27,598 nt of DNA from JBBTWG01 sp038062935. Its GTDB lineage: Bacteria > Patescibacteriota > Gracilibacteria > UBA1369 > UBA12463. Location of the stretch: NCBI GenBank assembly GCA_038062935.1, contig JBBTWG010000002.1, positions 1 to 27,598 of the forward strand. Reading direction: 5' to 3'. This document shows positions 19,665 to 26,888 of this stretch, one piece after another. Each line of letters opens with the position of its first letter. The stretch's first letter is position 1. A program made the translations under genes and the position numbers. The notes under the pieces were generated by a model, which was not told the origin of the DNA, did no database searches, and worked only from the letters and a program-made list of their open reading frames with translations.

Positions 19665-20678
19665 ATGAAACTCTCGGATTTTGATTATCTGCTGCCGTCG
19701 GAATTGATTGCCCAGAAGCCTTTGGCTCGGCGTGATGGGTGTCGGTTGATGAAATTGGATCGTGCGAGTTCTTCTGTCTCGCATCATCGTTTTTATGATC
19801 TGTCTTCTTTGCTGCGTACTGGGGATGTTTTAGTTTTTAATGATTCGAAAGTTCTTCCGGCGCGTGTACTTTTCCAACTTCATGGACGCGAGTGTGAAAT
19901 TTTTTATTTGAAGGATGTGGCTGGTGGATGGGAGGTTCTGGTGCGACCGGGGAAATACTTTCAGGAGGGTGACGTGTTTTCTATTGATGGGAAATTGGAA
20001 TGTACTGTTGTGGCGGTGCATGACAATGGGTCTCGTATTCTCCACTTTTCCTCTGAACTTGCGACTCCAGCGCTTTTGGAAGTACTTGGCGGGATCACTC
20101 CCCTTCCCCCTTATATTCATGAGAAGTCTCCTCTTGCGGATTATCAGACGATTTATGCGCATACTCCTGGGAGTGTTGCGGCTCCGACTGCGGGACTTCA
20201 TTTCACGGAGGAACTTTTTGCGACTTTGGATGCGAAGGGTATTCAGCGCGAGTATGCGACTTTGCATGTGGGGGCTGGGACTTTTTTGCCGGTGCAGACG
20301 GAGAATATCGAGGATCATGCGATGCATTCGGAATGGTTTGAGCTTTCTCCGGAGACCTGCGAACGTTTGAATGCTGCGAAAAAAGAAGGGCGACGGATCA
20401 TCGCGGTGGGGACGACGGCATGTCGGATTCTGGAGACGGCGACGGATATGAATGGTCAACTCCAACCTTTTTCTGGTACGACGAATATTTTTATTTATCC
20501 GGGGTATGAGTGGAAAATGATTGATGCGCTTATCACCAATTTTCATTTTCCGAAAAGTACTCTCCTAATGCTTGTTTCGAGTTTTGCTGGACGCGAATTC
20601 ATCCTGCGGGCGTATGAGGAAGCGGTTGCCGAGCGATATCGGTTTTATAGTTTTGGGGATGCGATGTTTATTGAATAA
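19665..20678 (+). CDS. queA: S-adenosylmethionine:tRNA ribosyltransferase-isomerase
   Basis: 337 residues. QueA transfers and isomerises the ribosyl moiety of SAM onto 7-aminomethyl-7-deazaguanine in tRNA, giving epoxyqueuosine. Family landmarks are present: KLSDFDYLLPSELIAQKP at the N-terminus, the DRASSSVSHHRFYDL region, VFNDSKVLPARV, PTAGLHFTEELF, HVGAGTFLPV, HSEWFEL, VGTTACRILE and the LITNFHFPKSTLLMLVSSFA signature. The ATG at 19665 matches the family start better than the GTG at 19632. No other queuosine gene is nearby. Its 3' end overlaps the convergent ilvE by 11 bp. Confidence 0.96.
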   Translation: MKLSDFDYLLPSELIAQKPLARRDGCRLMKLDRASSSVSHHRFYDLSSLLRTGDVLVFNDSKVLPARVLFQLHGRECEIFYLKDVAGGWEVLVRPGKYFQEGDVFSIDGKLECTVVAVHDNGSRILHFSSELATPALLEVLGGITPLPPYIHEKSPLADYQTIYAHTPGSVAAPTAGLHFTEELFATLDAKGIQREYATLHVGAGTFLPVQTENIEDHAMHSEWFELSPETCERLNAAKKEGRRIIAVGTTACRILETATDMNGQLQPFSGTTNIFIYPGYEWKMIDALITNFHFPKSTLLMLVSSFAGREFILRAYEEAVAERYRFYSFGDAMFIE

Positions 20679-21585
20679 CTCTTGTGAGCCATTTTTCATA
20701 CTTCGGTGTTTTCCCTCGTGCGGCATCTTCGTAGAGTTTTTTGAGTTTGGTGCTCAGTGGTAAATCTTGATTTTTCATCATGTGTCCGTCGATTTCGCTG
20801 ATGAGGCTGACCTCTGCGGCGGTGCCGGTGAAGAACGCTTCGTCGGCTTCGTAGAGCTCTTCGACTGTTATTGTTCTTTCTTCAATTTTGATTTTTTCGT
20901 CTCGGGCGATTTCTAGAATGCTGTCTCTGGTGATTCCTGGGAGGATGAAATTTTCTGCTGGTGTGATGAGGACGTTATTTTTGACGATGAAAATATTTTC
21001 TCCGGGGCCTTCGGCGACGTTGCCGTTTTGGTCGAGGAGGATGGCTTCGTTGTAGCCGAGGCCTCGGGCTTCCTGGCTGGCGAGGATGGAATTGAAATAA
21101 TGTCCGGTGAGTTTCACGTGCATGTCTGTTTGCTGCGGCGTGAGGCGTCGTATACTGCTCACGTGCGCGCGGAGGGTTTTGCTTTCTGACAAGTATGCTT
21201 TCCATGGCCAGAGCGCGAGGGCGATGTCGGTGTCGGCGCTGGTGGGGTCGAGGCCCATATAACCTTCACCGAAGTATGCGATGGGGCGCATGTAGCCTTG
21301 GGCGACTTGGTTTTTTTTCACGAGTTCGACGGCGATTTTTGTGAAATCTTCCTGCGTGTATGGGATTTCCAGATGAATTTTCTTGCCTGATCGGAGGAAT
21401 CTCTCGAAGTGTTCTTTGGCGCGAAAAATGACGGTTCCCTCCTCTGTCTCATAGAAACGGATGCCTTCGAAGATGCCACTTCCGTAATGGAGAGAATGAG
21501 TGATAATGTGGGTTTTTGCTTCGTTCCAAGTGAGAAATGTGCCATTTTTCCAGACAAACTTGGATTCTTCGACCTTGATTGCCAT
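20668..21585 (-). CDS. ilvE: Branched-chain amino acid aminotransferase
   Basis: 305-residue class IV PLP enzyme interconverting leucine, isoleucine and valine with their 2-oxo acids. The N-terminus (FVWKNGTFLTWNEAKTHIIT) and SLHYGSGIFEGIRFYETEEG fit IlvE. The PLP lysine is K158 in MHVKLTGHYFNSILAS; the conserved N of GNY is H here. NVAEGPGENIFIVK, LPGITRDSILEIA and FFTGTAAEVSLISEIDG complete the PLP and substrate sites. The start is the ATG at 21585, giving the family's normal length; the frame continues open upstream without protein-like character. It is divergent from the surface-protein gene (97-bp gap). No other branched-chain amino acid gene is present, so it may serve salvage or degradation. 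Confidence 0.93.
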   Translation of the reverse strand: MAIKVEESKFVWKNGTFLTWNEAKTHIITHSLHYGSGIFEGIRFYETEEGTVIFRAKEHFERFLRSGKKIHLEIPYTQEDFTKIAVELVKKNQVAQGYMRPIAYFGEGYMGLDPTSADTDIALALWPWKAYLSESKTLRAHVSSIRRLTPQQTDMHVKLTGHYFNSILASQEARGLGYNEAILLDQNGNVAEGPGENIFIVKNNVLITPAENFILPGITRDSILEIARDEKIKIEERTITVEELYEADEAFFTGTAAEVSLISEIDGHMMKNQDLPLSTKLKKLYEDAARGKTPKYEKWLTRVIQ

Positions 21586-21633
21586 AAATTTTGTAATTAT
21601 GAAATGATTCTGATTTTGTATAGCCCTGCTGTA

Positions 21634-21662
21634 TTTCCAAAGCTGCAAAAATTTGGTATAAT
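21634..21662 (+). promoter_or_regulatory. Promoter for the Ig/FN3 surface protein
   Basis: TTTCCA (-35, 21634-21639), a 17-bp spacer, and TGG followed by consensus TATAAT (21657-21662). It is the best-formed promoter on the + strand, with a short predicted leader of about 13 nt before the ATG at 21683. Confidence 0.65.
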
Positions 21663-21682
21663 TATACGAATATTTCACCAAT

Positions 21683-23719
21683 ATGAAAAACAAAAATTCT
21701 TTTTTCCGGCTTTTGTTCCTTGGGATTTTCGCCTCACAATTCTTGTTCTCTGGTGTATTTGCTGCAACACCATCTCTCTCGATTTCTGCTTTGGATACGA
21801 TTGCGGGATATGGTACTGCTTTGAAAGCTACGAATGCTACTCCTGGAGCGCGCATTGTCTTTACTGTGCAGCAACCGAACAGTACTCAACTTTTCTTCGA
21901 TGCCACGGCTGATAGTCGTGGAAATGCTACTGCTGAGCTTTCGGATTATGCTTCTCGTCTTGCAGGAATTTACTATGTTTCTGCTGAGTACAAGGGGACG
22001 AAGAAACCTGGTGCTCCAAAACCGTTCCGTGTGTACGCTGAAAGTGTTTCACCTTCACGTTCGAGTTTGGTATCTGATCTGCATATTGCTTCACTTTCTG
22101 CTACTCCAAAGGTGAATGTGACGCTGAGTGATGCGTATGGAAATCCTATTGTTGGACATGAGGTGCGTTTGATCTCTACTCGTGCTGATGCTATTCGTCC
22201 GATCCTTCGTCGTCCTGTGACGGACACTGCTGGGTTTGTTCAATTCGAAGTTTCTTCTGCGATGCCTGGGCTTTCTACTCTTTCTGCCTACGACATCACT
22301 GCTGAAGTTGTTTTGGAGAATCGTATTCAGATATTTTTTACCAATTCTGTGACAGATTCTGATCCTGCTATTGGTGGTGACGATCTTCTCTTGGCCAAAA
22401 GCTCATCGACTTCTGCTGTTCATACTTTTGAATTTGAAGATGTTCCTGATCTGATTTCCAAAAATGATCCGACGACTCTGACACTCACAGTATATGATTC
22501 TTCGAAAAATGTGGTTTCGAATTATACTGGGAAAATTCATTTTTCTGTGACTTCTGCGAATGCAAACTTGGCTACACTTCCTGATGATTATACTTTTACT
22601 GCAAAAGATTTAGGGAAACATACCTTCAGTCTTGCGTTTCAATTTCAGCAGAAAGGTGATTACAAAATTCGTGCAACAGATATTCTCAATGATAAAATTT
22701 ATGGAGAAAAAACTATAACTGTTACTGGTGGAAAAGATGGCTCCCTTGTGCCTTCTGTGAGCGTCAATATTCTCGCTCCTACTCCTGGAAAAACTGGTCA
22801 AAATGTCCAGACTGTTTCTGGAACTGCTGCTCCTGGAAAGGACGTGAAAATTTTTGATAATAATGCTGAAATTGGAAAAGCTTCTGCTGGTCTTGATGGG
22901 AAATTTTCTTTTGTGACACCTTCTCTCCCTGATGGAAATCATGAGTTCTATGTGGTGGCGGTTGATGAAAAGAGTGTGATATTGGGAACTTCTGGGAAAG
23001 TGAAAATTACTGTCGATGCGACTCCACCGGAGCTCACCTCTGTTTCTTTTCAGCCAAATATTGATGTTGCTCCTGAGGATCCTGTCCAGGTGACTGTTGT
23101 TTCTGAACCAAGTCTTTCAAAAATCTCTGTGTCGCTGGGTGATACGCTTTTGGATTTAGATCCTGACACAGCGAATCCTGGAAATTATACTGGCACCCTT
23201 GCTGCTCCAGCGCAGGCTGGGACTTATTCTGTGAAAGTTTTCATGGCGGATGAACTGGGAAATGAAATTTCGTATGACAAACAGGGGTCTTTCACGGTCG
23301 TTTCTTCACAGAAACCTTCAGCTGTTCCGAATATTACGGCTTTTCCTGCCGATGCTCGTGTAAATCTCGTGTGGGGAAAAGCGACGGATGATGGCACGAT
23401 TGCCCATTATCGTATTTATTATGGAACTTCTGCTGAGAATCTCGATCAGAAAGTCGATACTCGGGATGCTTCTACTACTTGGTATATCGCTGGTCTCCAG
23501 AATGCTACGCTGTATTATTTCAATGTTGTGGCGGTGGACGATCAATCTCAAGAAGGCGAATTTTCTCCTGTTGTGACGTCGACACCAGATGCTTCTATCA
23601 ATCCCCTTTTCCCTGCTGCTCCTGGTTCTACTGGAGAGACAGGACCTGAAGTTTTGTGGCTCCTTGTTCCGAGTATTCTCGCTGGACGATTTTTGGGAAA
23701 GAAGAAAAAGATTATTTGA
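21683..23719 (+). CDS. Secreted multi-domain Ig-like / fibronectin type III surface protein with TGPE-type C-terminal anchor
   Basis: 678 residues. A signal peptide (residues 1-27, ending GVFA-A) is followed by a series of beta-sandwich domains. These include an N-terminal Ig-like domain with AGIYYVSAEYKG and an invasin/Big-type domain (KVNVTLSDAYGNPIVGHEVR). A similar domain follows (TLTLTVYDSSKNVVSNYTG), then a Big-type domain with SGTAAPGKDVKIFDNNAEIG and DGNHEFYVVAVD. Last is a fibronectin type III domain (ARVNLVWGKATDDGTIAHYR, then YYFNVVAVDDQSQEGEFSP). The C-terminus reads TGETGPEVLWLLVPSILAGR with a KKKKII end: a polar TG/PE motif, a hydrophobic segment and a basic tail, like a sorting or anchor signal. 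It is probably displayed on the cell surface as an adhesin or structural protein; the ligand is unknown. It has a strong promoter of its own. Confidence 0.75.
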   Translation: MKNKNSFFRLLFLGIFASQFLFSGVFAATPSLSISALDTIAGYGTALKATNATPGARIVFTVQQPNSTQLFFDATADSRGNATAELSDYASRLAGIYYVSAEYKGTKKPGAPKPFRVYAESVSPSRSSLVSDLHIASLSATPKVNVTLSDAYGNPIVGHEVRLISTRADAIRPILRRPVTDTAGFVQFEVSSAMPGLSTLSAYDITAEVVLENRIQIFFTNSVTDSDPAIGGDDLLLAKSSSTSAVHTFEFEDVPDLISKNDPTTLTLTVYDSSKNVVSNYTGKIHFSVTSANANLATLPDDYTFTAKDLGKHTFSLAFQFQQKGDYKIRATDILNDKIYGEKTITVTGGKDGSLVPSVSVNILAPTPGKTGQNVQTVSGTAAPGKDVKIFDNNAEIGKASAGLDGKFSFVTPSLPDGNHEFYVVAVDEKSVILGTSGKVKITVDATPPELTSVSFQPNIDVAPEDPVQVTVVSEPSLSKISVSLGDTLLDLDPDTANPGNYTGTLAAPAQAGTYSVKVFMADELGNEISYDKQGSFTVVSSQKPSAVPNITAFPADARVNLVWGKATDDGTIAHYRIYYGTSAENLDQKVDTRDASTTWYIAGLQNATLYYFNVVAVDDQSQEGEFSPVVTSTPDASINPLFPAAPGSTGETGPEVLWLLVPSILAGRFLGKKKKII

Positions 23720-23730
23720 TTTCTTCTAGC

Positions 23731-23759
23731 TTCGCCTCTACTTTGGTTTCTGCTACAAT
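23731..23759 (+). promoter_or_regulatory. Extended -10 promoter (TGCTACAAT) for the yggT-cysS pair
   Basis: TGnTACAAT (23751-23759) with a weak -35 (TTCGCC, 23731-23736, 17-bp spacing). Six bases separate the -10 from the ATG at 23766, predicting a leaderless mRNA. Confidence 0.5.
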
Positions 23760-23765
23760 CACCGC

Positions 23766-24032
23766 ATGGGTGCTTTGCATTTTATTGCTGCTTTCGTCAG
23801 TCAGATTTTGAATCTTTTAACTTTTGCTATTATTGCTCGTGCTCTTCTTTCCTGGTTTTCACAGGGGAGGAGCCATTCGCTTGGTCGATTGGAAGAAGTT
23901 CTTTATGAAATTACTGAGCCGATTTTGATGGTGATTCGGAGATTTCCTCATCGATTTGGGATGATCGATCTTTCACCGTTGATCGCTATTTTTGCTCTCG
24001 ATTTTATTCGTTATCTTCTTGGTCATCTTTAA
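23766..24032 (+). CDS. YggT family membrane protein
   Basis: 88 residues, two transmembrane helices. The family pattern is clear: FAIIARALLSWFSQGR at the end of the first helix, YEITEPILMVIRRFPHRFG in the loop and MIDLSPLIAIFALDFIRYLL in the second helix. YggT proteins are linked to osmotic tolerance and, in some bacteria, to cell-division or envelope organisation, but the molecular role is not settled. The start codon lies six bases after an extended -10. cysS begins two bases after its stop, so the two are likely co-transcribed. Confidence 0.88.
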   Translation: MGALHFIAAFVSQILNLLTFAIIARALLSWFSQGRSHSLGRLEEVLYEITEPILMVIRRFPHRFGMIDLSPLIAIFALDFIRYLLGHL

Positions 24033-24034
24033 TT

Positions 24035-25420
24035 ATGCTCCAGGTCTATAATTCTTTCTCCCGAAAAAAAGAAGTTTTTCAGCCGCTCACTGCGGGGCGT
24101 GTGACGATGTATGTTTGTGGACCGACGGTGTATGACGTGGGGCATTTGGGGCATGGACGGAGTGCGGTTTCTTTTGATTTGATTCGTCGGTATCTGATTT
24201 GGAAAGGTCTCTCGGTGAAATATGTCAGCAACTTCACGGACATCGATGATAAAATGATCAATCGGGCTGCGGAAAAAGGGATCACGGTAAAAGCGCTTGC
24301 GGAGTTGATTGGACCGGAATATGAGCGGGATTTCGAGGCGCTTCGGATTTTGAAACCGGATGTGCGACCGTGTGCGACTGAGCAGAAATACATCAATGGT
24401 ATGATAGAAATCATTTCGAAGTTGGAGAAAAAAGGTGCGGCGTATGTGACTTCGGATGGTGTGTATTTCGATATTTCAAAATTTGTGAATTATGGAAAAT
24501 TGTCCAATCAGAAATTGGAAGAACTGAACTCTGGAGCCCGTGTGGAAGTGAATACTGAGAAACGTAATCCTCAAGATTTTGTTTTGTGGAAGCTGGAAAA
24601 ACCTGGTGAGCCTGCGTGGGAGAGTCCGTGGGGGCGAGGGCGTCCAGGCTGGCATATCGAGTGTAGTGCGATGAGTTCGCAGGAACTCGGTGAGACGATC
24701 GACATCCATGGTGGTGGCGCTGATCTCATGTTTCCGCATCATGAATGTGAAATTGCGCAGAGTGAAATGGCGAGTGGAAAACAGTTTGTTCGGTACTGGC
24801 TGCACAACGGTTTCATCAATGTGAATGAGGAAAAAATGAGTAAGTCGCTGGGAAACTTCGTGACTTTGAAAGATGTATTTGTGAAATATGATCCGCGAAT
24901 TGTGCGGTTTGCGTATTTGCAGACACATTATCGCAACCCGATTTCTTTCGATGATAGTCTTCTGGAGCAGGCGAAGAATGCGTTGGAACGACTCGATGGA
25001 TTTGTGCGACGACTGGAGTCTTTCCCGGCGGCAAGTGATGTTTCATCTTTGACCGAGTCTCTGCGTGTGGCGAAAAATAAGTTTGAAGAATCGATGGATG
25101 ATGATTTCGAAACTTCAGAAGCTTTTGCCGCGATCTTTGAACTCATGAAAGAAGCGAATATCGCTATGGATAAAAATACTATTACTGTTTTGGATCAACA
25201 TGCGGTTTTGGATTTTTTGAAAGATATTGATCGGGTTTTTGCGATTCTACCTTCTGCTCAGGCGGAGCTTTCTGATGAAATTGCTGCTCTCATTCAACAG
25301 CGCGAAGAGGCTCGCAAGAATAGAGATTTCGCGAGTTCTGATCGGATTCGGGATGAACTGCTTGCGAAAGGGATTGAATTGGAGGATACGCCGAGAGGGA
25401 CGGTGTGGAAGAGAGTTTAG
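24035..25420 (+). CDS. cysS: Cysteine--tRNA ligase
   Basis: 461-residue class I aminoacyl-tRNA synthetase charging tRNA-Cys. The N-terminus has MYVCGPTVYDVGHLGHGRS, containing zinc ligand C28 and the HIGH-like motif. NFTDIDDKMINRA, GRPGWHIECSAMSSQELG, DIHGGGADLMFPHHECEIAQ and WLHNGFINV cover the active site and remaining zinc ligands (C of HIECS, H and E of HHECE). KMSKSLGNF is the KMSKS loop (about residues 266-270). The C-terminal helical domain ends with ARKNRDFASSDRIRDELLAK. Length is typical. It starts two bases after yggT. Confidence 0.97.
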   Translation: MLQVYNSFSRKKEVFQPLTAGRVTMYVCGPTVYDVGHLGHGRSAVSFDLIRRYLIWKGLSVKYVSNFTDIDDKMINRAAEKGITVKALAELIGPEYERDFEALRILKPDVRPCATEQKYINGMIEIISKLEKKGAAYVTSDGVYFDISKFVNYGKLSNQKLEELNSGARVEVNTEKRNPQDFVLWKLEKPGEPAWESPWGRGRPGWHIECSAMSSQELGETIDIHGGGADLMFPHHECEIAQSEMASGKQFVRYWLHNGFINVNEEKMSKSLGNFVTLKDVFVKYDPRIVRFAYLQTHYRNPISFDDSLLEQAKNALERLDGFVRRLESFPAASDVSSLTESLRVAKNKFEESMDDDFETSEAFAAIFELMKEANIAMDKNTITVLDQHAVLDFLKDIDRVFAILPSAQAELSDEIAALIQQREEARKNRDFASSDRIRDELLAKGIELEDTPRGTVWKRV

Positions 25421-25458
25421 AGGACTAAGTGTTTTATATTTTTTCCTGTTGTGCTTTT

Positions 25459-25500
25459 TGGTATTATTTGATAATATGTATTTGTAATATTTAATTATCA
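25459..25500 (+). promoter_or_regulatory. Promoter and likely autoregulatory operator of the toxin-antitoxin pair
   Basis: TGGTATTAT (extended -10, 25459-25467) is followed at once by an inverted repeat TGATAAT (25469-25475) / ATTATCA (25494-25500). This is the position expected for the operator of a ribbon-helix-helix antitoxin that represses its own operon. The surrounding sequence is A/T-rich. Confidence 0.4.
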
Positions 25501-25505
25501 TATTT

Positions 25506-25724
25506 ATGAGCACTCTCTCAGTTCCACTGACTCCTGAGCTTGAAAAGGCTATTCGCGAAATGATCAAGGCTGGTGTTGCTCCGAATAAAGCGGAAGCTGT
25601 CAGAATGGCTATTAAATATTTTTCTGAAGAGCAGGCTGTCCAAAATGTTTTGATAGCGCAGAGAGAAGCGCGTGAAGGAAAACTTTTGAAAGGAAATCTG
25701 CGTGATTTGTTAAAACAGGTTTAG
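25506..25724 (+). CDS. Ribbon-helix-helix type II antitoxin
   Basis: 72 residues. The N-terminal strand-helix-helix (LSVPLTPELEKAIREMIKAG, then APNKAEAVRMAIKYF) is the CopG/ParD-type DNA-binding fold. The C-terminal charged segment (AQREAREGKLLKGNLRDLLK) would wrap the toxin. It begins three bases before the toxin gene in the usual antitoxin-first order. An inverted repeat in its promoter is a plausible binding site. The composition of the pair is A/T-balanced rather than T-rich, which suggests acquisition. Confidence 0.8.
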   Translation: MSTLSVPLTPELEKAIREMIKAGVAPNKAEAVRMAIKYFSEEQAVQNVLIAQREAREGKLLKGNLRDLLKQV

Positions 25725-25727
25725 CAT

Positions 25728-25985
25728 ATGGAAATTTTTTATACTCCGCAGTTTCTTCGGCAACTCAAAAAATTTCCTGTAGAACTTCAGAGTGAAGCAG
25801 AAGAGAAGATTTTGCTTTTTCAGAGTGATCCAAAACACCCATTTTTGAAAACTCATAAATTAAAAGGACGATTCAATGGTTGTTACAGTTTTTCAGTGAA
25901 TTATTCTTATCGTGTGGTTTTTGAATATTATCCAAAAAAATCTGTTACCTTTTTGGCTATTGGTGATCACGATGTTTACAAGTGA
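25728..25985 (+). CDS. RelE/ParE-superfamily toxin (probable mRNA interferase)
   Basis: 85 residues with the RelE-like pattern: two N-terminal helices (FLRQLKKFPVELQSEAEEKI), then LKTHKLKGRFNGCYSFSVNYS, YRVVFEYYPKKSVTFLAIGD and HDVYK at the end. The L-KG-x-x-G-x-Y-S motif, the central R and the terminal GDHDxVY-like element are typical of RelE/YafQ-type ribosome-dependent nucleases. ParE-type gyrase toxins share the fold, so the target is not certain. It is partner of the antitoxin three bases upstream. The 3' end overlaps the convergent DMT permease gene by 10 bp. Confidence 0.8.
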   Translation: MEIFYTPQFLRQLKKFPVELQSEAEEKILLFQSDPKHPFLKTHKLKGRFNGCYSFSVNYSYRVVFEYYPKKSVTFLAIGDHDVYK

Positions 25986-26887
25986 TCTTTTCCATACATC
26001 GTCTCGTTCGAATGTGTCGATGTCCTTTTGATAGAGAGATAGACTCCGATCGCCATTACTGCGATTCCTATCCATTGTGATTGTGAGATTTTTTCGTGGA
26101 AGATGGTGGTGAGCATGATGAGACTGAAAAATGGTGCGGTCATGCCAATGGCTATGAATTTGGAGATGTCGAGGCGTTTGAAAGATTCATAGTTGATGCT
26201 TTTTCCGATGGCGAGTACGACGATTGCGAAGAAGATGAGTAGCGGCCAGTTGGTTTGTATTATTTCTAAATATTTTTCTTGAGGTTCGAAAATTTGTGAG
26301 AAGATGACGAGTACTACACTTCCTATGAAATATCGTATCCAGAGGAGGGTTTTTGAGGAAACATGGTGAAGGACTTTTTTGGAATAAAAACTGCCGAATG
26401 GATATGTGATGGGTGCGAGTGCGATGATGATATCGCCTTTGTTGAAGTCTAAATTTCCTTTGTAGATGATCAAAATGGCGCCTGCTAAAACACCTAATGC
26501 TCCACATATTTTGAGCATGGTTGTTTTTTCTCCGATGAAATGGGTGAAGATAACGCTGTAGAGTATTTCTGTCAGAATTAACATGGATGTGTTGGTACCC
26601 GAAGTGTATTTCGAGCCAATGGCGATGAGGACTGGAGGAATAATGACTGAGCACAATGCGATGATGGTGATCGGCAAATAGGCTTTCTTCTTTTTTATTT
26701 CTGAGAATTTTCCTTTTGAAACTGCGTAGATGAAAAGCACGACGGTTGCGATGATGCTCACTATTGCTGTAAATGATATCGGCGCGATTTTTTGTGTTCC
26801 TTGATGGATGAGCACTGGCCACAGACTCCCGACTGCTGCTCCGAGTAATCCGTACGCGACTCCGTGCTGTTCTTTTTTTGCGTTCAT
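25976..26887 (-). CDS. DMT superfamily (EamA-like) permease
   Basis: 303-residue membrane protein with about ten transmembrane helices in two EamA-like halves (YGLLGAAVGSLWPVLIHQGT to LGVLAGAILIIYKGN, and DIIIALAPITYPFGSFYSKK to WIGIAVMAIGVYLSI). The glutamate in TEILYSVIFTHFIGEKTT and the repeat-end GVLAGA/GIAVMAIGVYL segments match drug/metabolite exporters. The substrate is unknown. It starts one base after the murC stop and is therefore likely co-transcribed with murC. Its C-terminus overlaps the toxin gene on the other strand. Confidence 0.85.
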   Translation of the reverse strand: MNAKKEQHGVAYGLLGAAVGSLWPVLIHQGTQKIAPISFTAIVSIIATVVLFIYAVSKGKFSEIKKKKAYLPITIIALCSVIIPPVLIAIGSKYTSGTNTSMLILTEILYSVIFTHFIGEKTTMLKICGALGVLAGAILIIYKGNLDFNKGDIIIALAPITYPFGSFYSKKVLHHVSSKTLLWIRYFIGSVVLVIFSQIFEPQEKYLEIIQTNWPLLIFFAIVVLAIGKSINYESFKRLDISKFIAIGMTAPFFSLIMLTTIFHEKISQSQWIGIAVMAIGVYLSIKRTSTHSNETMYGKDHL

Positions 26888-26888
26888 T

